64,000 bases of DNA, taken from contig NZ_LQOW01000024.1 in NCBI RefSeq assembly GCF_002102185.1, positions 186,001-250,000 on the forward strand. The letters are read 5' to 3'. The notes below the pieces were generated by a model that did not search any database, had not been told where the DNA came from, and was given only the letters and a program-made list of their open reading frames with translations. Below, one piece after another: positions 8,799 through 17,908 of this stretch. A program made the position numbers and the translations under genes. The number at the start of each line of letters is the position of its first letter. Position 1 is the stretch's first letter. This DNA comes from Mycobacterium fragae (GTDB taxonomy: Bacteria > Actinomycetota > Actinomycetes > Mycobacteriales > Mycobacteriaceae).

Positions 8799-9556
8799 CA
8801 GACCGGCAACCTCACGTCGGAGACGAATGCGTCGCGCAGCCAGGAGACGAAGTCGTTCCAGGCTCCGCTGACCAGTGCGATGCCCACGATGATCAGCAGG
8901 ACGCCGCCGAAGATCTGCAACGCCCGGGTGTGCCGGTGCAGCCAGCCCAGCCCGGTGACGGCGGCCGCCGACCCGAATGCCAACAGTACGAACGGGATTC
9001 CCAGGCCGAGGCAGTAGGCGATCACCAGTGCGATCCCGCGGGCCACGCTCGCGCCGTCGGTGGCCGAGGCCACGGTGATCACCCCGGTCAGCGTCGGCCC
9101 CAGACACGGCGTCCACCCCAGCGCGAACACCGCACCCAGCAGCGGCGCCCCGGCCACCGTCGAGAGCTGCCGCGGAGTGAACCGCAGTTGACGCTGTAGC
9201 GCCGGGACATAGCCGACGAACACCAGGCCCATCAGGATGGTCAGCACGCCGCCGACCCGTTGCAGCAGAAGCTGATTGGTGATCAACGCGGTGGTCATGC
9301 CGAGCACGGCGACGGTGCCGAACAGAAAGACCGCGGTGAAACCCGCGACGAACAGCGCCGCCGACCCGGCCACCCGCCAGCGCGCGGCCTGCATGCGCGG
9401 TTCGTCGACGCCGACGACCGCGGCCAGATACGACAGGTAGCCGGGCACCAGCGGCACCACACACGGCGACGCGAACGACACCAGACCCGCCAGCAGGCAC
9501 ACCGCCAGCGCCACCAAAAGCGGGCCGGCAGCGGCGATCTGGGTAAACCCGGTCAT
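8798..9556 (-). CDS. ccdA: Thiol-disulfide transporter CcdA
   Basis: 252-aa DsbD-family membrane protein with six hydrophobic helices. The two redox cysteines that carry electrons across the membrane are in SFASPCVVPLVPG (C32) and GWTPCLGPTL (C151). It keeps the exported TlpA-like thioredoxin reduced so that CXXCH haem-binding motifs of apocytochrome c can be ligated. Its start overlaps the stop of the thioredoxin gene by 4 bases and its stop overlaps resB by one, marking a tight operon equivalent to Rv0526-Rv0529. Confidence 0.93.
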   Translation of the reverse strand: MTGFTQIAAAGPLLVALAVCLLAGLVSFASPCVVPLVPGYLSYLAAVVGVDEPRMQAARWRVAGSAALFVAGFTAVFLFGTVAVLGMTTALITNQLLLQRVGGVLTILMGLVFVGYVPALQRQLRFTPRQLSTVAGAPLLGAVFALGWTPCLGPTLTGVITVASATDGASVARGIALVIAYCLGLGIPFVLLAFGSAAAVTGLGWLHRHTRALQIFGGVLLIIVGIALVSGAWNDFVSWLRDAFVSDVRLPV

Positions 9557-10170
9557 TGCGGCCCCGGTGCCGGGCGGTCTGCTGTGCCCTTTTCCAACGC
9601 CAGCCGTTGCACCACCGGCTGCAGGTCCTCGGCTAGCAGCTCGCGCAGGAACACCGCCGCGACCCGGTGCTGTCGGTCGAGCACCAGCGTGGACGGGACG
9701 ACCGAGGTGGGGTATTTGCCGCCGAACGCGATCATGGTCCGCATTGCCGGGTCGTAGATGGACGGGTACGTCACATGCCGGTCGGCGACGAAGTCTTGGG
9801 CGGCCTGGCGGTTGTTGTCGCGCACGTCGATGCCCAGGAATGCGACTCCGTCGGCTCGGGTGGCGTCGTAAACCCGTTGCAGCTGGGCGACTTCAGCGCG
9901 ACAGGGACCGCACCACTGCCCCCACACATTGATGACGACGATCTTGCCGGCGAAGTTGTCAACCGAGAGGGTGCGCGTCGGATTCATCAGGTCCGGGCCG
10001 GCCACCGGGCCGGGTCGGCCGCGGTGGTCGGGTGGGTCGTAGAAGATGTCGGTCTTGCCGCCGGGCGCGACGAATTCGAAGGTGCCGCCCTGCGCGACTG
10101 CGTCATCGCCGCTCGCGCAGCCGGCCAACAGGCCGGCCACCAATGCGGCGACGAACGCCAGGCGGCGCAT
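9553..10170 (-). CDS. TlpA/ResA-like thioredoxin lipoprotein
   Basis: 205 aa. The N-terminal signal ends in a lipobox LLAGC with the lipidated cysteine at residue 18. The redox centre is WGQWCGPC (C87, C90), typical of ResA/TlpA proteins rather than cytosolic thioredoxins, and FLGIDVRDNN is the family insert region. It likely reduces apocytochrome c cysteines outside the membrane, recycled by CcdA. I chose the ATG at 10168-10170; a TTG two codons upstream would overlap the stop of the previous gene. Equivalent to Rv0526. Confidence 0.88.
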   Translation of the reverse strand: MRRLAFVAALVAGLLAGCASGDDAVAQGGTFEFVAPGGKTDIFYDPPDHRGRPGPVAGPDLMNPTRTLSVDNFAGKIVVINVWGQWCGPCRAEVAQLQRVYDATRADGVAFLGIDVRDNNRQAAQDFVADRHVTYPSIYDPAMRTMIAFGGKYPTSVVPSTLVLDRQHRVAAVFLRELLAEDLQPVVQRLALEKGTADRPAPGPQ

Positions 10171-10172
10171 CG

Positions 10173-10781
10173 TCAACCGCCCGCCGGCTCGCTGTACTCC
10201 ACGTCGACCAGCCGGTCGCCGTCATAAACCAGCGACGTCACCGAGGCGATTGCGCATTGCCGGCGGGTGGGCCAATGCCACAGCCGCCTGCCGGTCAGCG
10301 ACAGCCGCAGCGTCCAGATCGGAAGCTGGTGGCTGACACATACCGCCTCGTGGCCGGCGGCGCGCGCCCTGGCCTTGTCGACCGCCGTCGCCATCCGCGC
10401 GGCGATCTGCGCATAGGGTTCGCCCCATGACGGGGTGAACGGGTTGCGCAGATGCCACCACACCCGTGGGTCGCGCCACGCGCCATCACCCGGCGAAATA
10501 CCGCGGCCCTGCAGGATATTGGTCGATTCGATCAGGTCTGGGTCGGTGTCCACGGATATGTCATGACGCGCTGCGATGGGCGCGGCGGTCTCTTGCGCGC
10601 GCTGCAGCGGGGAGGAGATCACTGCGACGACATCACGGTCGGCCAGCGCGTCGGCCACCGCCTGTGCCTGCCGATTGCCCTTGTCCGACAGGTGAAACCC
10701 GGGTAGCCGTCCATACAGCACGCCGCCGGGGTTGTACACCTCGCCATGACGCACCATATGAATTCGGGTCTGTTCGGCCAT
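10173..10781 (-). CDS. Histidine phosphatase family protein (Rv0525-like)
   Basis: 202 aa from the ATG at 10779-10781. The phosphohistidine motif is VRHGEVYN (His12), with the second-half EAVCVSHQLPIWTL providing the other catalytic histidine. The fold is the phosphoglycerate mutase-like superfamily, but the sequence is not that of glycolytic gpm1, which lies elsewhere in this window. The substrate is unknown. It sits between hemL (1-base overlap) and the thioredoxin gene (2-base gap), as Rv0525 does, so it is part of the hemL-ccsB transcription unit. Confidence 0.87.
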   Translation of the reverse strand: MAEQTRIHMVRHGEVYNPGGVLYGRLPGFHLSDKGNRQAQAVADALADRDVVAVISSPLQRAQETAAPIAARHDISVDTDPDLIESTNILQGRGISPGDGAWRDPRVWWHLRNPFTPSWGEPYAQIAARMATAVDKARARAAGHEAVCVSHQLPIWTLRLSLTGRRLWHWPTRRQCAIASVTSLVYDGDRLVDVEYSEPAGG

Positions 10782-12085
10782 CAGGGTTTGCTCTCCTTGG
10801 CTGCGGTGGCGGCGGCGGGCAAAGCGTCGGCGATCCGGGCGAACGCGGTGTCGTCGAGCGCGGCCGAGACGAACCATGCCTCGAAGGCGCTGCACGGCGG
10901 GTACACACCGCCCGACAGCAGGGCGTGGAAAAAGCCTGGGTAACGCCAGGTTTCACTTGCCCGCGCGGACGCGAAGTCCGTCACCGGGTGGTCGGTGAAG
11001 AACACGCTGAGCATGTTGCCGGCCCGCGGGATCTGGTGCGGCACATCGGCATCCGTCAAGGCCTCGGACAGCAGGGCGGCCAGCCGGTCGGCGTTGGCGT
11101 CCAGTGCCGCGTATATCCCGTCGTCGGCGGCACGCAGCGTGGCCAGCCCGGCGGCCATCGCCACCGGGTTGCCGGACAGCGTGCCGGCCTGATACACCGG
11201 GCCCAGCGGCGCCAGCCGTTCCATCACCTCGGCGCGCCCGCCGAACGCCGCGGCCGGCAGCCCGCCGCTCATCACCTTGCCGAACGTGAACAGGTCGGCG
11301 TCCACCGGATCGATTCCGTACCAACCACTTCGGCTGACCCGGAATCCAGTCATGACCTCGTCGACAATCAGCAGCGCGCCGTGCTCGGCGGTGGTCTTTC
11401 GCAGCGCGGCGTTGTATCCGGGCGCGGGCGGGACGACGCCCATGTTGCCTGGGCTGGCCTCGGTGATCACGGCGGCGATCTGGTCGCCGAACCGGGCGAA
11501 GCTCTGCTCGACGGCGTCAATGTCGTTGTAGGGCAACACGATCGTATCGGCGGCGGTCGCGCCGGTGACGCCGGGCGAGGACGGCAGGCCCAGCGTCGCG
11601 ACCCCGGAGCCCGCGTCGGCGAGCAACGCGTCGACGTGGCCGTGGTAGCAGCCGGAGAATTTGACGATCTTGGCGCGGCCGGTGAAGCCGCGGGCCAGTC
11701 GCACGGCGCTCATGGTCGCCTCGGTGCCGGAGTTCACCAGCCGGACCCGCTGCACCGGCGCCACCCGGGCGATGATCTCGCCGGCCAGTTCGGTCTCGGC
11801 CGGGGTCGGCGCCCCGAAGGACAGCCCGGTTGCGGCGGCCTTGGCGACGGCGTCCACCACCGCGGGGTGGGCGTGACCGAGGATCATCGGCCCCCAGGAG
11901 CAGACCAGGTCGACATACCGGTTGCCGTCGGCGTCGGTGAGCCAGTAGCCGCTCGCTTCAGTGATGAAGCGGGGGGTGCCGCCGACAGCCTTGAAGGCCC
12001 GCACCGGCGAGTTCACCCCGCCGGGGATGACCGCGCAGGCGTCGTCGAACAGCTTCGCCGAGATGGCCGTACCATGCACGTCCAC
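10781..12085 (-). CDS. hemL: Glutamate-1-semialdehyde 2,1-aminomutase
   Basis: 434-aa class III aminotransferase fold enzyme converting glutamate-1-semialdehyde to 5-aminolevulinate in the C5 haem pathway. The PLP lysine is K270 in [10 protein letters not shown], with [10 protein letters not shown] upstream as the cofactor-binding aspartate region and VNSGTEA binding phosphate. It starts [13 protein letters not shown], shorter at the N-terminus than M. tuberculosis HemL, where this part is variable. It is the first gene of the hemL-Rv0525-tlpA-ccdA-resB-ccsB run, tying haem synthesis to haem attachment. The other haem genes are 11 kb away in this window. Confidence 0.95.
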   Translation of the reverse strand: MDVHGTAISAKLFDDACAVIPGGVNSPVRAFKAVGGTPRFITEASGYWLTDADGNRYVDLVCSWGPMILGHAHPAVVDAVAKAAATGLSFGAPTPAETELAGEIIARVAPVQRVRLVNSGTEATMSAVRLARGFTGRAKIVKFSGCYHGHVDALLADAGSGVATLGLPSSPGVTGATAADTIVLPYNDIDAVEQSFARFGDQIAAVITEASPGNMGVVPPAPGYNAALRKTTAEHGALLIVDEVMTGFRVSRSGWYGIDPVDADLFTFGKVMSGGLPAAAFGGRAEVMERLAPLGPVYQAGTLSGNPVAMAAGLATLRAADDGIYAALDANADRLAALLSEALTDADVPHQIPRAGNMLSVFFTDHPVTDFASARASETWRYPGFFHALLSGGVYPPCSAFEAWFVSAALDDTAFARIADALPAAATAAKESKP

Positions 12086-12112
12086 TAGTGTCCCAGCCGG
12101 TCGCGGGCGGAT

Positions 12113-12129
12113 AACTACGGGGTGTAGTT
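12113..12129. promoter_or_regulatory. Perfect 6-bp inverted repeat upstream of hemL
   Basis: AACTAC at 12113-12118 and GTAGTT at 12124-12129 form a perfect inverted repeat with the 5-base spacer GGGGT, in the 94-base interval between the divergent hemL and the 289-aa gene. The spacing suits a dimeric regulator or a short hairpin in the hemL leader. No known operator is recognised. Confidence 0.35.
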
Positions 12130-12179
12130 GTCGACGAGTGCGTCGAGATCGGTGGGACTGCTATTGACAGAATCGACCG

Positions 12180-13049
12180 GTGATGCGGCAATCGGCCAGC
12201 GCGCTTGCCCTCGCGCGCGTCGGCGCGGTTCGGGACGACCCGGACGCCCGGCTGGCCCTCTTGCGCGACGAATACCGAGTGCCGTCCGACGTGGACCGCG
12301 GCTATCTACCGTTTCGCCAGGCGGCGTCGGCCTTCATGAAATGGCAGCTGCGCCGTGGCCTCCTCAACCCGGCTGACTCGCCGAGGCCGGGCAGCCCGTG
12401 GTGGCGGGCGATGAACGAACGCCTGCTGCGCGACGGGTGCGAAGCCCGAGCGCTGGCCTTCGGTCATCCAGGACCGGCGAGCTCGCCCACGGTTGGCGCC
12501 TGGCTGGAGTTCGTTCGCCATCCCACCGCGGCGAGCTGGTATCGGGCCCACAACATGAGCGTCGTCAGCGCTTATCTGGAACACGAACACCTGGCGTCGC
12601 GCGAACGCCGGGTCGAACGATTCTTCATCAACCTGGTGCTGGTCCGGGTCCTCTACGCCCACGCGTTGGTCGCCGCGCCGCGGCTGGCGCTGGGCTGGCT
12701 GGCTCCGGCCGGCCGGTTACTCGGCGATCCTCGGCTGGGCATGACCGGCATCTTCCTGTCGCTCACGCGAGTACTGCCCGATCGCTATCCGCTCGGTGAC
12801 GACGTCACCCCGTATGCGCAGGCCGAACACGGGATGGGACACCTGCTCGACGTCGGAGTCATCCAGCCCCGGGTCGAACGCCTCTACGCGTGGTCTGCGG
12901 ATGAGCTCGATATGCCCGGCCTGCGACAGCTGGTGAGCGGCCAAACCCCGTGCTACGCCTGGCCCGCGGCGGACCAACAACCATGGGACCCAGCCCCGTC
13001 CCGCGTGGCCCGGCTAGCGCGCAGGGTGCTGCCCGCTACGTCGCGGTGA
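12180..13049 (+). CDS. Conserved hypothetical protein, 289 aa
   Basis: Starts at GTG 12180, immediately followed by an in-frame ATG at 12183 that may be the true start. The product is mostly helical, with a segment WYRAHNMSVVSAYLEHEHL and a long amphipathic stretch VERFFINLVLVRVLYAHALVAAPRLALGWLAP split by charged residues, and a basic C-terminus (RVARLARRVLPATSR). No signal peptide or catalytic motif is evident, and I do not recognise a family. Not part of the M. tuberculosis Rv0523c-Rv0524 junction as I recall it. The 3' end overlaps the convergent Rv0523c-like gene by 14 bases. Confidence 0.75.
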   Translation: MMRQSASALALARVGAVRDDPDARLALLRDEYRVPSDVDRGYLPFRQAASAFMKWQLRRGLLNPADSPRPGSPWWRAMNERLLRDGCEARALAFGHPGPASSPTVGAWLEFVRHPTAASWYRAHNMSVVSAYLEHEHLASRERRVERFFINLVLVRVLYAHALVAAPRLALGWLAPAGRLLGDPRLGMTGIFLSLTRVLPDRYPLGDDVTPYAQAEHGMGHLLDVGVIQPRVERLYAWSADELDMPGLRQLVSGQTPCYAWPAADQQPWDPAPSRVARLARRVLPATSR

Positions 13050-13431
13050 GCGCGAACACCGGGTGGTCCGCCGGGTCGGGCAGTTTGCGGAAGTAGCCAT
13101 TGACAGCCCTGCCAGCTTTCTTCCGGTACGCGGTCAGGATCGGCTGGCGCTCCGGCACCGGGGTTTCGCGGGCCACGTAGGTCACGGCGCCGGACTTGTT
13201 GGTCACCGTGACGGTCGGATTGGCGCGGACGTTTTTGACCCACTGCGATTCACCGCGGGTGGATACCAGATATCTGGTCCCGCCCACGTCGACGGTGACG
13301 ACCGGAATGTGCTGCGGTTCCTTACTGCCCCGCTTGGTCACCGTGAGGGTTTCGCTGTTGCTGACGCCGGTGGCCAACGCGATGCGGTTGAAAATCTTGA
13401 CGGTGAACCACGGCGGCTTGAGGTAGGCCAT
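13036..13431 (-). CDS. Deazaflavin (F420)-dependent nitroreductase-family protein (Rv0523c-like)
   Basis: 131 aa, the length of Rv0523c. The core TRYLVSTRGESQWVKNVRANP is the Ddn/FDOR split beta-barrel signature in which the GESQWVKN segment contacts the deazaflavin F420 phosphate and the RANP turn follows. It lacks a signal peptide or lipobox. The reaction is likely an F420H2-dependent reduction, with the substrate unknown. The start ATG is 11 bases from the start of a second, divergent member of the same superfamily, so the two probably share a control region or are leaderless. Confidence 0.85.
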   Translation of the reverse strand: MAYLKPPWFTVKIFNRIALATGVSNSETLTVTKRGSKEPQHIPVVTVDVGGTRYLVSTRGESQWVKNVRANPTVTVTNKSGAVTYVARETPVPERQPILTAYRKKAGRAVNGYFRKLPDPADHPVFALTAT

Positions 13432-13442
13432 AAGGTACGAGT

Positions 13443-13838
13443 ATGCAACTACCGCAACGGCTCGCCCGATTCAATCGCCACGTCACCAACCCGATTCAGC
13501 GGATGTGGGCCGGCTGGCTCCCCTCGTTCGGCATTCTCGAACACGTCGGACGGCGTTCCGGCAAACCGTATCGCACACCGTTGAATGTGTTCACCGCCGA
13601 AGTCGACGGAAAGCCGGGGGTGGCGATCCTGCTGACCTACGGCCCGGACCGCGATTGGCTGAAGAACCTCAACGCGGCCGGCGGTGGGCGAATGCGACGC
13701 AACGGCAAAACCTTCGGCGTCGCCGACCCCCGGACGGTCACCAAGGCCGAAGCGGCCGAACACGTCAGCCGTCGGGCGCGGCCGATCTTCGCCCGGTTGC
13801 CGTTCGAGCAGGCGGTGCTGCTGACCAAGACCGACTAG
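13443..13838 (+). CDS. Nitroreductase/deazaflavin-dependent oxidoreductase family protein
   Basis: 131 aa. Residues about 30-60 (ILEHVGRRSGKPYRTPLNVF) and 65-82 (AILLTYGPDRDWLKNLNAAG) are the conserved strands of the DUF385/FDOR-B family, where RDWLKNLNA is the cofactor-binding motif equivalent to WVKNVRANP in its neighbour. Probably an F420-linked oxidoreductase or cofactor-binding protein; no substrate can be named. It is divergent from the 131-aa Rv0523c-like gene and followed after 3 bases by a methyltransferase gene, so those two likely form an operon. Confidence 0.83.
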   Translation: MQLPQRLARFNRHVTNPIQRMWAGWLPSFGILEHVGRRSGKPYRTPLNVFTAEVDGKPGVAILLTYGPDRDWLKNLNAAGGGRMRRNGKTFGVADPRTVTKAEAAEHVSRRARPIFARLPFEQAVLLTKTD

Positions 13839-13841
13839 CCG

Positions 13842-14480
13842 ATGACCGATCTATCGCAGTTTCAGCATCCACGCTTTGCGCGGATGTATGAGCGGATGAG
13901 CGCCGAATCCGAGCGGCGCGGAACGGCGATGTATCGGGACCGGGCGCTGGCCGGGCTGACGGGCAGGGTGGTCGAGGTCGGCGCGGGCAACGGGATGAAC
14001 TTCAGCCACTATCCGAACACGGTCACCGAGGTGGTCGCCGTCGAGCCGGAAGATCACCTGCGTGGGTTGGCCGAACGGGCCGCCGCCGAGGCGCCGGTGC
14101 CGGTGCGGGTGCTGGCCGGTCATGCGTTAGCGCTTCCGGTCGAGGACGACGGATTCGATGCGGCGGTTGCCTCGCTGGTGTTGTGCTCGATTTCGGATAC
14201 CAGCGCCGCGCTGGCCGAGATACGGCGGGTGCTGAAACCCGATGGCGAGCTTCGCTTTTTCGAACACGTCCGCTCCGAGAAGCCGTGGTTCGGGCTGCTT
14301 CAGGACGCGTTCACGCCAATCCAGGCCCGCGCCGCAGGTGGTTGTCACCCCAACCGCGACACCGCCGCGGCGATCCGAGCCGCCGGTTTCGACATCGAGG
14401 AACTGGACCGGGTTTACTATGCGCCGCTGAGGTTTTACCCGCGCCATGCGCACATCCTGGGACGGGCGCGGCCCCGCTGA
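13842..14480 (+). CDS. Class I SAM-dependent methyltransferase
   Basis: 212 aa. Motif I is VVEVGAGNGMNF (about residues 43-54), the acidic end of strand 2 is VVAVEPEDHL, motif II is FDAAVASLVLCSI and motif III LKPDGELRFFEHV. This is the methyltransferase type 11 fold, close to UbiE/phosphatidylethanolamine methyltransferase-like proteins. The GGCHPNRDTAAAIRAAGF segment is the usual substrate-side helix. The acceptor molecule is not evident. It follows the deazaflavin-type gene by 3 bases and ends 6 bases from the convergent permease stop. Confidence 0.88.
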   Translation: MTDLSQFQHPRFARMYERMSAESERRGTAMYRDRALAGLTGRVVEVGAGNGMNFSHYPNTVTEVVAVEPEDHLRGLAERAAAEAPVPVRVLAGHALALPVEDDGFDAAVASLVLCSISDTSAALAEIRRVLKPDGELRFFEHVRSEKPWFGLLQDAFTPIQARAAGGCHPNRDTAAAIRAAGFDIEELDRVYYAPLRFYPRHAHILGRARPR

Positions 14481-14486
14481 CCGCGA

Positions 14487-16328
14487 CTACGGCGCGACGG
14501 CCAAATCCGTTGCCTGCTGGCGCGGGACGACGTGGGTGACCGGTATTGGATACGCCGAACGCGCCTTGTCGACCAGCCCCAGCCGCAGCCACGACGACCG
14601 GGCCTCGGCGATCACGAGTTGATCCGGCCGGAAGCTTTGCACCGCTGCAGCCAGGGCGCGCAATGGCCGGTAGTCGCCGAGTTCGCCGTCGGCGGGCAGA
14701 CCGATGTCGCGCATCGCGGCCAGGATGGCGTCCAGTCGTCGGTGGGCCGCCTGAACGGTGGCGTCCAGCACGTAGAGCGGACCCGTGCGCTCGGCCTGAC
14801 CGGTGTCGACCGGGTTGGCCGGAACGCAGATGAAGTATTCGGCGCGATGTTGCGCGTCGACGCGGCGCACAACGTCGAAAAGCTCACTCGTGGAGACGTT
14901 TTTGTTGGCCAGCACCAACACCCGGGTTGCCTTGCCGCTCGGCGACGCTGCAGGTTCCGGCTTGGCCGGCCCGCGCCGCCATCGAGGCCCGAAGTACAGC
15001 GCCAACACCACCGCCCAGGCCAGCAGGCCCAGCCAAAACTCGGTGCGCGCGTTCGGGTCCACAGCCATCAGCGCCAGCACTGCGACGAGCCCGGCCAGGG
15101 TGAGGATCGACAGTCCGGGGAACAACCACATCTTGACCCGCAGCCTTTTAGGCGGGGTCCGGCGGCGCAGCACGATCTGGGAGAGCGCGATCAACAGATA
15201 CACCGAGAGCACCAGGGCGCCAGAGGATTTCAGTAGGAAGACGAACACGGCGCCGGGTGCGATCCAGGCCATGATCACGCACAAGAAACCCACCACCGAC
15301 GAACACATGATCGCGATGTAGGGCACGCCGCGCCGGCCGACCTTGACCAGTTGAACCGGCGCCTCGTGGCGGGCGGCCAGCACGAACAACATCCGGGACG
15401 CGGTGTACAGGCCCGAGTTCAGACACGACAGCGCCGCGGTGAGCACGACCACATTCATGACGTGACCCGCGGCGGGAATTCCCATCTCTCGCAAGGCGGC
15501 AACGTAGGGCGAGGCGCCCGGTCGATGCGAGTCCCACGGCACGATCACCGCGAGCAGGAACACCGATCCCAGGTAGAAGATCACGATCCGGACGACGACC
15601 GACTTGGTCGCCCGCGCCACCGCGCGCTCCGGATTCGCGGTCTCGGCTGCGGTGATCGTGGCGACCTCCGCGCCGACCATCGCCGAGATGACGACCGCAA
15701 CGGCACCGAATATCGTGCCCACACCGTGCGGGAAGAATCCGCCGTGTGCGGTGAGGTTGGAAAAGTCGATGCCGTGGCGCGGCCACGCGCCGAGCACAAA
15801 CAGCGAGCCGAGACCCAGGAAGACGACGATGGTGGCGACTTTGATTCCGGCGAACCAGAATTCGAACTCGCCGAAAGCCGCGACCGAGAACAGATTGGTC
15901 GCTGTCATCGTCACCATCAGGATCAGCGATAGCAGCCACAGCGGGGCGTCGAACCAGTAACCGATGACCTTCCCGCCCGCCACCGCCTCGAAACCGACCA
16001 CGATCACCCAGAAGTACCAATACAGCCAACCGACCGAAAAGCCCGCCCAGCCGCCCAATGCCTGGCGGGCGTAGTCCGCGAACGAACCGGTCGACGGGTT
16101 GGCAGTGGCCATTTCGCCGAGCATCCGCATCACCAGAACGACCACCACTCCGCACAATGCGTACGTGATGAACGCGCCAGGGCCGGTCTCACCGATGACG
16201 ACACCTGATCCGACGAACAAGCCCGCGCCGATCACACCGCCGATCGCGATCATATTGAGCTGCCGTTGCGAGAGCCCGCGGCGCAGCGTCGATGTCGAGC
16301 TCATGCGGGCGTCCTGCGTCTGCAGCAT
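14487..16328 (-). CDS. gabP: Amino acid permease (GabP/APC family) with C-terminal soluble domain
   Basis: 613 aa. Residues about 17-445 are a 12-helix APC transporter starting at LSQRQLNMIAIGGVIGAGLF, the consensus first helix of the amino acid permease family. From about 460 to the end is a soluble alpha/beta domain (ATRVLVLANKNVSTSELFDVVRR, DQLVIAEARSSWLRLGLV) that resembles a universal-stress-type nucleotide-binding domain. M. tuberculosis GabP (Rv0522) in this position is about 434 aa and lacks it, as I recall. The extra domain could gate transport. Substrate specificity (GABA or another amino acid) is by position only. Confidence 0.83.
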   Translation of the reverse strand: MLQTQDARMSSTSTLRRGLSQRQLNMIAIGGVIGAGLFVGSGVVIGETGPGAFITYALCGVVVVLVMRMLGEMATANPSTGSFADYARQALGGWAGFSVGWLYWYFWVIVVGFEAVAGGKVIGYWFDAPLWLLSLILMVTMTATNLFSVAAFGEFEFWFAGIKVATIVVFLGLGSLFVLGAWPRHGIDFSNLTAHGGFFPHGVGTIFGAVAVVISAMVGAEVATITAAETANPERAVARATKSVVVRIVIFYLGSVFLLAVIVPWDSHRPGASPYVAALREMGIPAAGHVMNVVVLTAALSCLNSGLYTASRMLFVLAARHEAPVQLVKVGRRGVPYIAIMCSSVVGFLCVIMAWIAPGAVFVFLLKSSGALVLSVYLLIALSQIVLRRRTPPKRLRVKMWLFPGLSILTLAGLVAVLALMAVDPNARTEFWLGLLAWAVVLALYFGPRWRRGPAKPEPAASPSGKATRVLVLANKNVSTSELFDVVRRVDAQHRAEYFICVPANPVDTGQAERTGPLYVLDATVQAAHRRLDAILAAMRDIGLPADGELGDYRPLRALAAAVQSFRPDQLVIAEARSSWLRLGLVDKARSAYPIPVTHVVPRQQATDLAVAP

Positions 16329-16366
16329 GCCGGGACGCTAACACCCGTTCGGCGCTACCGCCCGTT

Positions 16367-16969
16367 TCAGACCGGCGCGGCGCGCAACGCCGCGGGCAGA
16401 CTTGGCAGGAAGTGCCGGGTGGCGAAGGCTCGGACATCGTCGGCGGTGAGCAAAGTTTCACGGCTGGGTAACAACAGTGTCATCGCCGCGTAGCGCAGGA
16501 TGGTGTCGGCCAGCTCGTCGATAGCCGATGCGCCGATACGCTCGGCGAAGCCCTCGGGGAAAATCACCCGCAGCGCGCCCGCCATCCGCTCGACCGCGGC
16601 GTCCCAGTGTTGATGAGCCAACTCGAGCATCAGGCCGGGCTCGTCGGCGAGCATCCGGGTCAGCACGCGGTGCTGCCGAAACCGCATGATCGACAGGGTG
16701 AACGCCTCGACATAGTAATTCGACTGCGGCCCACGGTTTTTCAGCTCATCGGCGATTTCGGCGAAAAGCACAGCGTTCTCGCGGTCTATCACGGCGGCCA
16801 CCAGCTCGTCGCGCCCGGCGAACCGGCGGTAGATGGTGGTGCGGCTGACCCCGGCGCGGCGGGCTACGTCGTCGAGCGCGACCCGGCGAAAGCCGTGCTG
16901 CTCGAACTCGACGATGGCCGCGTCGAGGATGGCACGGGTGGCGGGGTCATCCCCGAGCGTAGCCGGCAC
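16367..16969 (-). CDS. TetR-family transcriptional regulator
   Basis: 200 aa from the GTG at 16967-16969; a TTG at 16973-16975 is an alternative. The helix-turn-helix is [20 protein letters not shown] at about residues 30-49, followed by a ligand-binding helical domain. The start lies inside the 3' end of the upstream MpaB-family gene (23-base overlap), so the two are one operon and the regulator probably controls that oxygenase. The ORF can be read further upstream, but that part is the MpaB gene in another frame. Confidence 0.83.
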   Translation of the reverse strand: MPATLGDDPATRAILDAAIVEFEQHGFRRVALDDVARRAGVSRTTIYRRFAGRDELVAAVIDRENAVLFAEIADELKNRGPQSNYYVEAFTLSIMRFRQHRVLTRMLADEPGLMLELAHQHWDAAVERMAGALRVIFPEGFAERIGASAIDELADTILRYAAMTLLLPSRETLLTADDVRAFATRHFLPSLPAALRAAPV

Positions 16970-17795
16970 GGGCAAACCTGTTGTAGCGCAGCCGCATCGG
17001 TAGATGATCCCACAGCCAGTTGACCGGCCGCGACCGCCAGAATGCGGCGAACCGCTGATAGCGCCGTTCCTGCCGGTCACTCCAGGGCAGACCGAGCAGG
17101 GCGCGGGCCCGCGGCGGCAGGCCACCGGTCGTCAGGAACGCGGCGACCGGGTTGAACGCGGGCGAGATCACCCGCCACAGCAGCGGCGGAACGCCTTTGG
17201 GGCAAGGGAATCCCTTGGTGACATAGCCGACGCCGTATTTGGCGGTCGGATGCGCGACCATGACCCGGTCAAGCATGTGCTCCCAGTAGCGCTGGAACTC
17301 TTGGTAATCGGCCGGCATCGGTCGCTCGCTGACACCGTAGCGGCGATACCAGGTCTTCGACTCGAGGTAGATCTGCTCCTTCTCCTCGTCGGTGAGCCGT
17401 TTGACGAATGTGTCGGCGAAATACAGCACCTGCTCGACGAAGGTCGCATGCGCCCAGTAATAGGTCTCCGGATCCAACGCATGATAGCGCTCCCCGCCCG
17501 GCATCTCGCCCTTGATCTCGTGGTGGAAGTCGCGCACCTGCTGGCCCGGATGGTCGTCGTCGGAACCGTAGACCGTCATGAAGATCGGCCGCAGCGAGCG
17601 CTTGACCCGCGCCGCGGTGTCACTGAAGAACACCGAATGGTCCAACACGCCCTGTCCCAGTTCGGCCAGCATGTTCTGCAACACCGCCGGCCGCGGCCCG
17701 ATCAGAAACATCCGGTTGTCGCCGAAATAGCGCCACACCAGCGACTGGTGCCCCAACGGCAGGGCCTCGGCGCGCACCTCAGAAAGTTCAGTCAC
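16947..17795 (-). CDS. MpaB-family oxygenase (DUF2236), paralogue 1
   Basis: 282 aa from the GTG at 17793-17795. The signature [26 protein letters not shown] and WYRRYGVSE is that of the DUF2236 family, which includes the mycophenolic-acid enzyme MpaB and the rubber oxygenase Lcp. These are haem-binding, helical oxygenases; the histidines of DFHHEIKG and YYWAHATF are candidate haem or catalytic ligands. Two other members of the family sit at 53.8 and 55.6 kb. It heads a pair with the TetR gene and is divergent from the Tat esterase. The 113-base gap has an AT-rich stretch (17805-17827) likely to hold promoter and operator. Confidence 0.85.
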   Translation of the reverse strand: MTELSEVRAEALPLGHQSLVWRYFGDNRMFLIGPRPAVLQNMLAELGQGVLDHSVFFSDTAARVKRSLRPIFMTVYGSDDDHPGQQVRDFHHEIKGEMPGGERYHALDPETYYWAHATFVEQVLYFADTFVKRLTDEEKEQIYLESKTWYRRYGVSERPMPADYQEFQRYWEHMLDRVMVAHPTAKYGVGYVTKGFPCPKGVPPLLWRVISPAFNPVAAFLTTGGLPPRARALLGLPWSDRQERRYQRFAAFWRSRPVNWLWDHLPMRLRYNRFARAGYARG

Positions 17796-17908
17796 GTGGC
17801 ACAGTGTTACATATTTTGCACTTTGTACCAACCGCTGCTGGTCACACACGGATAACGGCTCCGGCGTGCCGCAACGGGCGCGGCTCCACCGCCCGGCATG
17901 ATGTCGCC

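Noticed and set aside
8799..9500. N-terminal extension of ResB by 234 residues
   Set aside because: This part reads ccdA in a different frame and is Arg/Gly-rich. The family start MSLAQKAR at 8798 is natural and overlaps the ccdA stop.
10466..12088. A 540-residue plus-strand frame opposite hemL and the histidine phosphatase
   Set aside because: It has repetitive Gly/Val/His/Arg composition without motifs and lies antisense to two well-recognised enzymes.
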